Source: a virus. Taken from it: a stretch of DNA of 28,276 nt. Both the position numbers and the translations under genes were made by a program. Under the pieces are notes generated by a model. It had not been told where the DNA came from, made no database searches, and saw only the letters and a program-made list of their open reading frames with translations. The stretch covers positions 1 to 28,276 of the IMG/VR virus record IMGVR_UViG_3300034045_000035. One strand, 5' to 3'. The first letter of the stretch is position 1. Every line of letters starts with the position of its first letter. Shown piece by piece: positions 14,660 through 21,815 of this stretch.

Positions 14660-15913
14660 ATGGAATCATTTAATGGTTATCAGTATTTATTAATTGCATT
14701 TGCGAATGCTATTGATGGGCTTGATAAATTAAACTATGAAGAACGTATATTACAGGCAGAGGCTATTTTAGCTAAGTCTGATCAAGAGATTGCTGATGTA
14801 ATCAATGATCAAAAAGAAAAGTACTTAGCTTACAAGTATTATCGAGAAATAACGGAATACCGGGACAAAGGCAAACTAGAAACCAATGTATTAATTGGTC
14901 TAGATGCCACTGCTAGTGGTATGCAGTTACTAGGCGTGCTTACAAGATGCGAGCGTACTATGCGCATAGCCAATGTGCTTGATACACCTAACCGAGCAGA
15001 CCCTTATACTCATGTATACAGAGTGTTTAACAGTAAGTTAAACCATAAAGGGACTGCTACTCGTAGTGAGGTGAAACAGGCTATAATGACTAGCTTCTAT
15101 GGTAGCCAGGCAACACCTCGTAATCTGTTCCCTAATCCAGGTGATTTGGAAACATTTCACCAGTCTCTAGCAGAAGAAGCGCCTGGTGCATGGGCTGCTA
15201 GAAACTACTTATTGAGTTTGCATAACCCTGATGTAGACTCAGTATCATTTGTGATGCCTGATAATCACCATGTTTATCTACCGTACAAAAGCAAAGAAAC
15301 ACTGGAGCTATGTGTGGATTACTTGAATAATCCTATTCAGCATCAAGTGGTGATGAACAAACCTGTTCAACGTGATGTATCTATCGCTGCTAACCTAGTG
15401 CATGCAGTAGACGGATATATTGTAAGAGAGCTAGTACGTATGGCTAATATAAGCCAAGGTTCTCTTACAGGCTTAATATCAGCGGTTAAGAGTGAAATTG
15501 ATTTTCGTGTATTACATGAAAACAATGAAACCAAAGTAATTAATCGTATGCCGTCATTAGCATGGATGTACCAAGACTGGTCACAGTTGGCATTAGAAGA
15601 GTTAAGGAATTTTTATCGTTACTTAACCATATTCAATGCAACTAATCACATGCTATCTAAGCATGGGAAGAATAGGCCACATAAGCCAGTATATGACTTA
15701 TTGCCTATACATGATTCATTCTGGATGCATCCTAATTATGGCGATTACACTAGAGCATACTATTCAATGATATTAGCTGAAATTTACCAATCAGACTTAT
15801 TTTCTGATTTAGTATGTCAGCTCACTGATACTGCGCCAGAGAAGTTAATAGAAAACCCTATTAATACTGACGTATTGAATAGTATCTATAACAGTAATTA
15901 CTCAATTTGTTAG
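14660..15913 (+). CDS. Phage RNA polymerase subunit 2 (catalytic half of a split T7-type polymerase, N4 gp16-like)
   Basis: 417 aa (N4 gp16 is about 404 by memory). It carries the catalytic centre of the T7-type fold: motif A GLDATASGMQLL with Asp82, motif B RSEVKQAIMTSFYG with Lys139 and Tyr147, and motif C PIHDSFWMHP with Asp352. A T7-like NLVHAVDGYIVREL segment is at about 245-258. The two aspartates coordinate the metals for nucleotide addition. It should work only with the 265-aa subunit encoded at 13273, and in N4 also needs gp2 for promoter use; no gp2 homologue was recognised. GAGG lies 7 nt before the ATG. Its message also contains several 6-7 bp hairpins (for example GTTTAAC/GTTAAAC near 15027). 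Confidence 0.92.
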   Translation: MESFNGYQYLLIAFANAIDGLDKLNYEERILQAEAILAKSDQEIADVINDQKEKYLAYKYYREITEYRDKGKLETNVLIGLDATASGMQLLGVLTRCERTMRIANVLDTPNRADPYTHVYRVFNSKLNHKGTATRSEVKQAIMTSFYGSQATPRNLFPNPGDLETFHQSLAEEAPGAWAARNYLLSLHNPDVDSVSFVMPDNHHVYLPYKSKETLELCVDYLNNPIQHQVVMNKPVQRDVSIAANLVHAVDGYIVRELVRMANISQGSLTGLISAVKSEIDFRVLHENNETKVINRMPSLAWMYQDWSQLALEELRNFYRYLTIFNATNHMLSKHGKNRPHKPVYDLLPIHDSFWMHPNYGDYTRAYYSMILAEIYQSDLFSDLVCQLTDTAPEKLIENPINTDVLNSIYNSNYSIC

Positions 15914-15923
15914 AGGATTAGAT

Positions 15924-16304
15924 ATGAGTTATCAATATAAAGACCAAGTAAAATTTAAGCCATGCACTAAGCTAATCAGCAGAGGTGCTAAGGGCAGTAG
16001 CTCTTATTGGTATGCCCAAGACCCTGTAAGGACATTGGGTATTAATGTGCCTGTTAATGCCGATACTTATACCAAAGATGATTTGGTAGGTATCAGTGTT
16101 AATGGTAAGCGGCATAATCGGGTAGCACCTGATTATGATTTAATAAAGAAAGCCGCTGATGCTGGTGTCAGATTTGTGACTGATAACAGCTATCATCGTA
16201 ATCGCCCATTTAATGTGGGTGAACGTGAAGTAGCCGCTTTCTTAACATCATTGGGTTACTCGAATGAAGAAACCCCTGATGGTTGTGTGTGGTGGAAACC
16301 TTAA
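15924..16304 (+). CDS. Conserved-looking hypothetical protein, 126 aa
   Basis: Begins 10 bp after polymerase subunit 2 with GAGG at 15912-15915 before the ATG. The soluble, basic product starts MSYQYKDQVKFKPCTKLISR and contains many Tyr, Asn and Arg residues (for example DNSYHRNRPFNVG) and ends in CVWWKP. No known domain, signal peptide or membrane segment. Its position immediately downstream of the polymerase subunit and its basic character would suit a nucleic-acid-binding accessory factor, but that is only a possibility. A strong terminator follows, so it closes the polymerase transcription unit. Confidence 0.75.
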   Translation: MSYQYKDQVKFKPCTKLISRGAKGSSSYWYAQDPVRTLGINVPVNADTYTKDDLVGISVNGKRHNRVAPDYDLIKKAADAGVRFVTDNSYHRNRPFNVGEREVAAFLTSLGYSNEETPDGCVWWKP

Positions 16305-16330
16305 TCCACCGCTACCTCTCTCACCACTTT

Positions 16331-16362
16331 CCCTAAGACCTCGCGTCTTAGGGCTTTTTTTT
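16331..16362 (+). terminator. Intrinsic terminator after the polymerase operon
   Basis: Perfect 9-bp stem CCCTAAGAC/GTCTTAGGG (16331-16339, 16345-16353), loop CTCGC, followed by C and eight T. Confidence 0.93.
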
Positions 16363-16375
16363 ATAAGGCTTTTAT

Positions 16376-16564
16376 ATGTATTACGACGAAGAGATAGAAA
16401 CAGCTACTGCCTTAGAAGATATGGAAATAGATAAGATAGAACTAACCGATGAAGGTGTTCTTATTTATACTAATGGAGCAGTTGCATTCACATTAACATA
16501 CAATGAGCTATTGGTTCTTAATAACCATGCTAATAAACGAGCCTTGAAGAAACTGTTATCATAA
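16376..16564 (+). CDS. Small acidic hypothetical protein, 62 aa
   Basis: ATG at 16376 with AAGG about 9 nt upstream; short leader right after the terminator. The product starts MYYDEEIETATALEDMEIDK, is strongly acidic in its first 30 residues, then has a beta-type segment and a C-terminal helix with basic residues (NHANKRALKKLLS). It could be a DNA mimic or a small binding protein, but no family is recognised. It is followed by a 160-bp non-coding repeat region. Confidence 0.6.
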   Translation: MYYDEEIETATALEDMEIDKIELTDEGVLIYTNGAVAFTLTYNELLVLNNHANKRALKKLLS

Positions 16565-16686
16565 CCTATTTAGGTTATGTTTAGGTTTCTAAATAGGCTC
16601 TAAATCGCCCTAAAACGCTCTTTAAGGTAGTTGTGGGGCTAACCTTTAAACTAAATAGTAAAATCGCTAAAATCGCTTAAAATGAC
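16565..16686. repeat. Non-coding region with an inverted repeat and TAAAATCGC-type direct repeats
   Basis: A perfect 9-bp inverted repeat CCTATTTAG/CTAAATAGG (16565-16573, 16589-16597) is followed by TAAATCGCC and TAAAACGCT in tandem (16601, 16611), then two perfect tandem TAAAATCGC (16659, 16668) and TAAAATGAC (16678). It is placed upstream of the 97-aa gene, so it may be a middle promoter or operator region. Confidence 0.55.
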
Positions 16687-16727
16687 TATATACACCCTAT
16701 AAACTAACCAGTAAAAGATAGACTCCT

Positions 16728-17021
16728 ATGAAACCTATAATCCTTCCAAAGAAACCAGTACCTGAGCAATTCAAATTAAAGACCTCAGAAGAATGTATTG
16801 ATACATTATTACTGTGCTATCTAGTGAACTTAGATGAGCCAGCTAGTAAAAGATTTAAACGTATTAAAATAACAGCTAACAATCTGCTAGATAAAACAGA
16901 CGATGAGATTGTTGTAGGGTTGTGCTTACGTATTTTAGCTACAAGAAGCACTAAAGCCCTTAAAGAAGCGATGAATCGCTTATTACATCCTGAGAAAGCT
17001 CTAGCACTTCAAGAGAAATAA
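16728..17021 (+). CDS. Small basic hypothetical protein, 97 aa
   Basis: ATG at 16728 with no clear Shine-Dalgarno; the frame is clean and the next gene starts 2 bp after its stop. The product begins MKPIILPKKPVPEQFKLKTS and is rich in Lys and Leu, with helices such as ECIDTLLLCYLVNLDEPASKR and a C-terminal helical part. No domain recognised. Composition suggests a compact helical protein; its role is unknown. It is probably co-transcribed with the next gene and thyX. Confidence 0.6.
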   Translation: MKPIILPKKPVPEQFKLKTSEECIDTLLLCYLVNLDEPASKRFKRIKITANNLLDKTDDEIVVGLCLRILATRSTKALKEAMNRLLHPEKALALQEK

Positions 17022-17023
17022 CC

Positions 17024-17302
17024 ATGATTATATTAACTGAGCAAGAACACTCAAAACTTGTGGACGAGTACTATGAGTTAGATAGACTACTCAGTACCCA
17101 TGGTATTCCTGAGGATGTTCACCAGAATATTCTTAATACCATGGATAAGATAGAGAAGATTCTCGAAGAGAATGCTAATCCAAAGCATGTATTAAAATTA
17201 CACCCACAAAACAAGAAACTTAAAGGTATTAAAAAATATGACGGTAAAAGTAAAACTCCTGGCTTACAGCGAATTCAATGGCGAAACTGCTGCAACAATT
17301 GA
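17024..17302 (+). CDS. Hypothetical helical protein, 92 aa, overlapping thyX
   Basis: Starts 2 bp after the previous stop with AAGAG upstream. The first 60 residues (starting MIILTEQEHSKLVDEYYELD) look like two helices, possibly a coiled coil; the rest is Lys-rich and overlaps the first 65 bp of thyX in another frame, where its sequence looks less constrained (ends RNCCNN). No family recognised. The overlap implies translational coupling with thyX. Confidence 0.6.
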   Translation: MIILTEQEHSKLVDEYYELDRLLSTHGIPEDVHQNILNTMDKIEKILEENANPKHVLKLHPQNKKLKGIKKYDGKSKTPGLQRIQWRNCCNN

Positions 17303-18098
17303 ATTAACTTATCCTCGTTTTATCCATGCGGAAGTAATGACACATCGGGTATTTTCCCGTAACTCAGCAAGCAGTAGAGCTATCCCTGCCAAGAAGATGA
17401 GACAAGCAGTATTGAAAGATATTGCTATGCCTATTCATTGGGGGGCTAACCAAGCAGGTATGCAAGCATATGAAGAAATATCAGCTAAGCGTAAAAAGCT
17501 AGGCGTATTCTTATGGAAAACTGCAGCTAAATTAGCCTGTGGTATGCATTACCTCATGGAAAAAGCAGGTATACATAAGCAAGTAACCAACCGTATTATT
17601 GAACCATTCATGCACATGCGTGTGGTGGTTACCTCTACTGACTGGGAATCATTCCTTTGGTTACGTGATCATAAAGCAGCTCAGCCTGAAATACAGTTAT
17701 TAGCTAAGAAGATACGTAATGTACTTTCTTACAATAACCCAAGAAAATTAAAAGAAGGCGATGTACACCTGCCTTATGTAACCAAGAAAGAATTACGTAA
17801 ATACGTCAGTCTAGATAGTTTGTTAGCCCTGTCTTCTGCACGTTGTGCTGCAGTAAGTTACAATACTTATTCAGACAATATTGATCTCAATAAAGCCAAG
17901 CAAATTAAGGCTAAATTGATGGCTTCTAAAGATGACCCAGAAGATAGATTCCATGCGTCTCCATTCGAGCATCAGTTATTTGCTGTAAGTGATCCAGAAC
18001 ATCCTGGATGGACGCACATAGACAGACATGGTAGATACTATTCAGGTAATGTTTGTGGGTTTGTACAATACAGACACATACTAGAACAAGACAGATAG
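17238..18098 (+). CDS. thyX: Flavin-dependent thymidylate synthase
   Basis: 286 aa. ThyX makes dTMP from dUMP using methylene-tetrahydrofolate, FAD and NADPH, supplying phage DNA synthesis. The signature RHRxxSxNxxSxR appears as THRVFSRNSASSR (residues 35-47), preceded by the typical YPRFIHAEVMTHR. Other family segments are SSARCAAVSYNTY (about 205-217) and HASPFEHQLFAV (about 243-254). The first Arg of the motif is Thr and the usual Glu is Ser; His36, Arg37, Ser40, Asn42 and Arg47 remain. The start fits the family N-terminus. A gene overlap upstream and a non-coding stretch downstream mark it as the last gene of this set. dCTP deaminase at 19671 feeds the same pathway. Confidence 0.95.
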   Translation: MTVKVKLLAYSEFNGETAATIELTYPRFIHAEVMTHRVFSRNSASSRAIPAKKMRQAVLKDIAMPIHWGANQAGMQAYEEISAKRKKLGVFLWKTAAKLACGMHYLMEKAGIHKQVTNRIIEPFMHMRVVVTSTDWESFLWLRDHKAAQPEIQLLAKKIRNVLSYNNPRKLKEGDVHLPYVTKKELRKYVSLDSLLALSSARCAAVSYNTYSDNIDLNKAKQIKAKLMASKDDPEDRFHASPFEHQLFAVSDPEHPGWTHIDRHGRYYSGNVCGFVQYRHILEQDR

Positions 18099-18134
18099 TA
18101 TTTACTATTTTTAAAAATTAGTTATTATAGTTTT

Positions 18135-18217
18135 GTCTGTGAGGGGGTTTGTCTCTCTCCTCAGTCTTGCGATCAAGGTGTTTCTTCTAGTCCTCTAAAC
18201 ACCTTCCCCTTGCAGAC
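18135..18217 (+). ncRNA. Candidate structured RNA downstream of thyX
   Basis: In the 190-bp gap, GTCTG (18135-18139) pairs with CAGAC (18213-18217); GGGG (18143-18146) pairs with CCCC (18206-18209); and AAGGTGTTT (18175-18183) pairs perfectly with AAACACCTT (18197-18205) around a 13-nt loop. The last two helices would stack. An alternative TGAGG/CCTCA helix is possible. No T-tract follows, so it is not an ordinary terminator, and the T-loop of a tRNA is missing. Confidence 0.4.
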
Positions 18218-18288
18218 ATCATTCTTATGAGTATCTCCCATGCCTATCGAGGACATGCTCGGAATTGTATAACTAAAAGGGAACCAAA

Positions 18289-18654
18289 ATGACTAGAAGA
18301 ATAGAGTGCAGAAGATGCGGTACATTGAATAGAGCGGGAACGCCTTGCAGATGCCTCGCATATTACAATGTAATGCAGCTTGAAGATGAATTAATAGATA
18401 CTAGAGAGTCTAACTACGGTAAATTAGAAGATGGTGCTACTTTAATGCAGGCATTGAAACAGACTGCACGCCAACATCCTAATTGGGATAAGTTACCTGA
18501 TTATCAGAAAGAAGCTATTGAGATGATCTTCCATAAACTTGGTAGACAGATTAATGGAAATTATAAATATGAAGATAACTTCCTAGACATTGCAGGCTAT
18601 GCCAAGAAAGCCTTTAATATACTGCAGGCAGAGAACCTTAAAGAAAAGAATTAA
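18289..18654 (+). CDS. DUF6378-like protein with N-terminal zinc finger
   Basis: 121 aa. The N-terminus has a compact zinc-binding pattern CRRCGTLNRAGTPCRC (Cys8, 11, 20, 22). From about residue 40 the sequence follows the pattern I associate with the phage domain DUF6378: NYGKLEDGATLMQALKQTA, HPNWDKLPDYQKEAIEMIFHKLGR, then DNFLDIAGYAKKAF, a helical fold common in phage genomes near nucleotide-metabolism genes and sometimes compared with MazG-type folds. The biochemical role is not established. AAGGG lies upstream of the ATG. A bidirectional terminator separates it from the leftward holin-like gene. Confidence 0.7.
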   Translation: MTRRIECRRCGTLNRAGTPCRCLAYYNVMQLEDELIDTRESNYGKLEDGATLMQALKQTARQHPNWDKLPDYQKEAIEMIFHKLGRQINGNYKYEDNFLDIAGYAKKAFNILQAENLKEKN

Positions 18655-18669
18655 CTGCCTGAACAAACA

Positions 18670-18694
18670 AAAGAGTAGTTATCTACTCTTTTTT
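18670..18694. terminator. Bidirectional intrinsic terminator between convergent genes
   Basis: Perfect 9-bp stem AAAGAGTAG/CTACTCTTT (18670-18678, 18683-18691) with loop TTAT and T-rich flanks on the + strand. It contains the stop codon of the leftward gene. Confidence 0.85.
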
Positions 18695-19129
18695 CTTACC
18701 AGGTAAATTATCCATACGTTTGTAGAAATAGAACCCTACAATAGCAATAGCAACATACCCAATACTGTAAGCAGCAGCTAAGTCGGCAATACGTTGAATT
18801 ACCTTATCTACGTCTGTAAAATCACCTGTGAAGAAACCATAGAGCGTAAGCAATACACACAACACAAATGTAAAGCAAAACGTAGTGCTGTACAGTACTG
18901 CCAAATATCTTCTGGCTTTATTCATCCCTTGTGTAGCTTCTAAAAATTTAAGGTGTTGTTCGAACGCCATAAATTGAGCTTTGGATTTTTCTTCAGGAGT
19001 GAACTGCTGTTCATCAATCCAATTACCGACACCTTTAGCTACGTCCATGACTTGTTCAGGGCTGTCGAACAATTTAGGGAAAAACACACTCCCTAATAAT
19101 TTGAATGGTGCTTTAATAATATCTAACAT
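18683..19129 (-). CDS. Holin-like membrane protein (3TM holin type), leftward
   Basis: 148 aa from the ATG at 19129, selected because GAGG lies 5 nt upstream; the longer frame to 19249 lacks a good site. The N-terminus (MLDIIKAPFKLLGSVFFPKL) is amphipathic, followed by a charged helical region (about 35-72) and two membrane segments (about 76-99 and 119-137), ending in a Lys-rich tail KRMDNLPGKKKE. This order resembles the phage 3TM holin family (PF11351-like). It would form membrane lesions for lysis. It is the only leftward gene in the rightward half, so it probably has late timing and a promoter inside the divergent gene at 19161. No endolysin is next to it. It could also be an antiholin or an unrelated membrane protein. 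Confidence 0.6.
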   Translation of the reverse strand: MLDIIKAPFKLLGSVFFPKLFDSPEQVMDVAKGVGNWIDEQQFTPEEKSKAQFMAFEQHLKFLEATQGMNKARRYLAVLYSTTFCFTFVLCVLLTLYGFFTGDFTDVDKVIQRIADLAAAYSIGYVAIAIVGFYFYKRMDNLPGKKKE

Positions 19130-19160
19130 AGTAACCTCATTAAGTGGTGGAGTTTTACGA

Positions 19161-19508
19161 GTGAATGACAATAATAAATTAATCATTATCCGCGCCTCAA
19201 AGCAAGCCTCAAGGCATGGTAATGGTGCCGCTAATATCATAACAAACAACTACGGTGAAGTGTTCTTTTACGGACAAGGTAAATTCAATAACAACTATTT
19301 ACTTTGTGTATATGACTATTCAGGAAGACCTTTACCCGTACATATAATCCAAGCAAATATTAATCAAATGCTCGCAGACATAGGAGATAGAGATCGCGCT
19401 TTATCGTTATTGGATTCAGCATTTAATAAATTAACAGCAAACCATAAAGATATGCTTTCTGTAGTAACTCAGTTAAGGGGATATGCTTCAGATGATTTAC
19501 TGGTCTAA
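19161..19508 (+). CDS. Hypothetical protein, 115 aa, GTG start
   Basis: GTG at 19161 is preceded by GGAG 8 nt upstream, while further upstream the frame only runs through the holin gene, so GTG is the likely start. The product begins (f)MNDNNKLIIIRASKQASRHG, has a beta-rich middle (FFYGQGKFNNNYLLCVYDYS) and a helical end. No domain recognised. It diverges from the holin-like gene with only 31 bp between start codons; both ribosome-binding sites fit in that gap, so neither promoter does. It overlaps the next gene's start. Confidence 0.65.
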   Translation: MNDNNKLIIIRASKQASRHGNGAANIITNNYGEVFFYGQGKFNNNYLLCVYDYSGRPLPVHIIQANINQMLADIGDRDRALSLLDSAFNKLTANHKDMLSVVTQLRGYASDDLLV

Positions 19509-19668
19509 AGCAGATACCGACAAGATACCGCCTTTCATAGACTATCTTAGCGATATTAGAGGCAATCCTATGATAGTCTACTGGGATGGTAGTAAATGGC
19601 TTTCACGGGCTTCTAAAGAGCCTGTGGAAGTCTTTTTTATTAGTGAATATAACAAACCAGAGGAATAG
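19492..19668 (+). CDS. Small hypothetical protein, 58 aa
   Basis: Start set at ATG 19492 (AAGGGG 11 nt upstream); an in-frame ATG at 19483 is only 2 nt from that site. It overlaps the previous gene by 17 nt. The product starts MIYWSKADTDKIPPFIDYLS and contains a W-D-G-S-K-W turn (about 31-37) suggestive of a small beta fold. No family recognised. It ends 2 bp before the dcd start, so it is probably translated with it. Confidence 0.6.
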   Translation: MIYWSKADTDKIPPFIDYLSDIRGNPMIVYWDGSKWLSRASKEPVEVFFISEYNKPEE

Positions 19669-19670
19669 TA

Positions 19671-20213
19671 ATGTTATTATCGTATAACCGTTTATGTGAG
19701 CTACACGAGCAAGGTGTAATCATCTGTGATCCAAAGAATATTAACGGAGCAAGTATCGACATCACGTTAGGTGATGAAATGTTATTAGAAGTTCAGCCAG
19801 AAGATGCTAGTAATGTTTTAATAGACCCAAGAAATAAGAATCAAACATTAGATTTTAAAAAGACAGAAGGTTTTTTAGTGTTAACTCCCGGCAGTTTTGC
19901 TTTGGCAACAACAAATGAAGTATTCAATTTACCTGATAACATCGCATGTGAATATAAATTAAAAAGCTCATTAGCTCGTTCGGGTTTACAACACATGTTA
20001 GCTGGATGGTGTGATCCAGGCTGGAACAATTCCAAATTAACGATGGAATTTTATAACGCAACCAAGTTCCATCATATCTTATTAACTCCTGGCATGAAAA
20101 TCGGCCAAATGGTTTTCTTTGAATGTGACCCAGTACCTGCCGATAAGTCTTACGCCGTGACTGGTCAATATAATAACCAAGCTACTGTTACTGCCAATAA
20201 AGGGGCTAGATAG
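19671..20213 (+). CDS. dcd: dCTP deaminase
   Basis: 180 aa, normal for the family. It converts dCTP to dUTP, giving dUMP for ThyX. Family features: NINGASIDITLGDEML near the N-terminus (about 23-38), LTPGSFALATTNEVF (about 71-85), and the active-site segment KSSLARSGLQ (about 97-106) followed by GWCDPGW and LTMEFYNAT with the catalytic Glu. The C-terminal GMKIGQMVFFECDP also fits. The catalytic Ser, Arg and Glu are present. No sign of the bifunctional dUTPase variant can be judged without alignment. A large hairpin terminator follows. Confidence 0.93.
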   Translation: MLLSYNRLCELHEQGVIICDPKNINGASIDITLGDEMLLEVQPEDASNVLIDPRNKNQTLDFKKTEGFLVLTPGSFALATTNEVFNLPDNIACEYKLKSSLARSGLQHMLAGWCDPGWNNSKLTMEFYNATKFHHILLTPGMKIGQMVFFECDPVPADKSYAVTGQYNNQATVTANKGAR

Positions 20214-20226
20214 CCTCAATTCTTTT

Positions 20227-20292
20227 AACCCGCCTACAACGTTAATCTGTAACCTAATAATGCTGTTAGTCTGTTGTGGGTGGGTTTCCTTA
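20227..20292 (+). terminator. Large-loop terminator-like hairpin after dcd
   Basis: 14-bp stem including two G-U pairs (20227-20240 with 20273-20286) enclosing a 32-nt loop, then T-rich sequence. The large loop is unusual for a terminator and could serve as an attenuator or leader for the gene at 20309. Confidence 0.7.
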
Positions 20293-20308
20293 TTTTGGAG
20301 TTATTGTT

Positions 20309-20758
20309 ATGACAATACGTTTACTTACAGAGCCTGAAAGCTCTGATAAATTACTAATTCATGTATACGGTCATGTAACTAGAAAAGGTCTTATGACTAC
20401 AGATGGTACTTTCCCAGTGGTAGTAAAAGATATGTTACATAAAGGCGAAAGACCGTTACTCACATTTACCGTATATCATTCTACAGGGTCTATTGAGAAA
20501 GATGAGATAGAGCATTCCCCTGAAGAAATAACAGATCTTGAACGTGTCTACATTGGTTCTATCTATGTTCCTATCCATACAATCAGCGAAGAAGATATAA
20601 TGTCTTTGTATAAAAAAGAACACAAAGACAAAACTGTACAAGAATTAGATCAAAAGATATTAGAATTAAAAGAAACAACAGCTTCTTTAGTAAAGCTAAA
20701 AGAATCTTTGAAGGAAGAAGAGTATGTCTATCCTAACATTAACTACCATGAGCATTGA
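20309..20758 (+). CDS. Hypothetical protein with C-terminal coiled coil, 149 aa
   Basis: ATG at 20309 chosen for GGAG 8 nt upstream; the frame upstream passes through the terminator hairpin. The first 90 residues (starting MTIRLLTEPESSDKLLIHVY) look beta-rich, and the end (about 100-140, LYKKEHKDKTVQELDQKILE and on) is a strongly charged heptad-like helix. No family recognised. Its last 35 bp overlap the start of the DUF5675 gene. Confidence 0.7.
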   Translation: MTIRLLTEPESSDKLLIHVYGHVTRKGLMTTDGTFPVVVKDMLHKGERPLLTFTVYHSTGSIEKDEIEHSPEEITDLERVYIGSIYVPIHTISEEDIMSLYKKEHKDKTVQELDQKILELKETTASLVKLKESLKEEEYVYPNINYHEH

Positions 20759-21170
20759 TATTGCTACTGTGGGTAAGTTCACTGACCGTTTTGGGAATGT
20801 TATTTGTAAGTCAATGGAATTACCCTGGAAAGATAACAAACCGTCAATAAGTTGTGTACCAGCGGGTACTTATGATTTACAATTATATCAGTCACCTAGA
20901 TATGGGAATTCCTATCATCTGGTGAATGAAGGTTTAAATGTATCTATCACTGGCGAGAACACAACAAGAAGCCATATTCTGATACATCCTGCTAATTGTC
21001 CAAGTCAGTTGCAAGGGTGTATCGCCCCTTGTAAGAGCTATGGAATACTAGACATCAACCATAATGGTCAGTATGAACTAGCAGGCCTATCTTCACGTAA
21101 AGCATATAGCGAACTAATTGAGTACATAAAAGAAAACCAAATAACCAAATTAGTGATATATCGAGTGTAG
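20724..21170 (+). CDS. DUF5675 family protein
   Basis: 148 aa. The sequence follows the DUF5675 pattern: DRFGNVICKSMELPWKDN (about 21-38), SCVPAGTYDL (about 43-52), a YHLVN strand, then HILIHPANCPSQLQGCIAPC (about 83-102) with the conserved H-x-N and G-C-I residues. The family is common in phages and integrated elements, often near lysis or baseplate genes. Its biochemical function is not known to me; a catalytic Cys/His centre is plausible from the conserved residues. The start overlaps the preceding gene and has a GAAGGAAGAAG purine stretch upstream. The next two genes encode membrane proteins. Confidence 0.8.
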   Translation: MSILTLTTMSIDIATVGKFTDRFGNVICKSMELPWKDNKPSISCVPAGTYDLQLYQSPRYGNSYHLVNEGLNVSITGENTTRSHILIHPANCPSQLQGCIAPCKSYGILDINHNGQYELAGLSSRKAYSELIEYIKENQITKLVIYRV

Positions 21171-21173
21171 TGA

Positions 21174-21389
21174 ATGTTGTGTAGAGCCACTAAGAGAATG
21201 ATAAAGGTAATATTAGAGATCAGTAGTACTATTATTACTTTGATCGGACTTATCGTGGTTCTAATCCATAAAGATGATGTATTTATATTCCAGGTGATTT
21301 TTTATACTGGACTTACCTCAGGAGTAGGTTATATAATTTGTCTATTAGTACACCTACTCAAACAACAGAATAACAGATATGGCAGATAG
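21174..21389 (+). CDS. Small two-helix membrane protein, 71 aa
   Basis: Begins 3 bp after the DUF5675 stop; an alternative ATG at 21198 (63 aa) is equally possible because neither has a strong Shine-Dalgarno. Two membrane segments (about 12-31 and 38-62) joined by a short HKDDV turn, ending with KQQNNRYGR. Topology and size are holin-like, and its neighbours (DUF5675, then a membrane-anchored coiled coil) look like a membrane or lysis-associated cluster. No family match can be claimed. It overlaps the next gene by 11 nt. Confidence 0.6.
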   Translation: MLCRATKRMIKVILEISSTIITLIGLIVVLIHKDDVFIFQVIFYTGLTSGVGYIICLLVHLLKQQNNRYGR

Positions 21390-21786
21390 AAGAGACCTAG
21401 ACGTACATACAATACGATTAGAAGCTGATGTAGAGATTATTAAAAAATCTTTAGAGACCATGTCTTATAGTGTCGCTGAATCTGCCAAAAGCCAGAAAGA
21501 ACTTAATGGTAAATTATCTGAGCTAATAGTAGAAATGCGCGAACACGGTATTCATAATGAGTATCTCACAAAACAAGTAGCCCGTACTGAAGAAAAGCTA
21601 GATACTTTCATCCAAGAAACAAAACCTCACCTCGAACGTCTTAAAACCAGAAATGAATTTTATGATAACTTTATAAAAGGCATATCCTCTAACTGGGGTA
21701 GACTAGCCTCACTAGCCATACTGATAACTATTCTCTATTTCTTTGGCATTACTCCTGAAAATATCATTAACGCACTTAAAAAATAA
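21379..21786 (+). CDS. Coiled-coil protein with C-terminal membrane anchor, 135 aa
   Basis: Starts inside the end of the preceding membrane gene. Residues about 8-95 are highly charged and helical (starting MADRRDLDVHTIRLEADVEI), consistent with a long coiled coil. One membrane segment near the C-terminus (about 108-124, LASLAILITILYFFGI) is followed by a short tail. It therefore looks like a tail-anchored inner-membrane protein with the coiled coil in the cytoplasm. No catalytic motif. It may regulate or scaffold the small membrane protein encoded upstream. A very long terminator hairpin follows. Confidence 0.7.
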   Translation: MADRRDLDVHTIRLEADVEIIKKSLETMSYSVAESAKSQKELNGKLSELIVEMREHGIHNEYLTKQVARTEEKLDTFIQETKPHLERLKTRNEFYDNFIKGISSNWGRLASLAILITILYFFGITPENIINALKK

Positions 21787-21815
21787 CTAAACCCTCTAAA
21801 GTTAGGTGCAAAGCC

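Noticed and set aside
18135-18220. A tRNA gene after thyX
   Set aside because: A 7-bp acceptor-like pairing can be drawn with wobble pairs, but the T-loop consensus and a normal anticodon arm are missing.
18227-18292. A 21-codon ORF ending in an ATGA overlap with the zinc-finger/DUF6378 gene
   Set aside because: No Shine-Dalgarno and no recognisable peptide; it could be a translational coupling leader but is not supported enough to list.
18981-19160. N-terminal extension of the 115-aa gene to 18981
   Set aside because: This part runs antisense through the holin-like gene, and a GTG with a good GGAG site lies at 19161.
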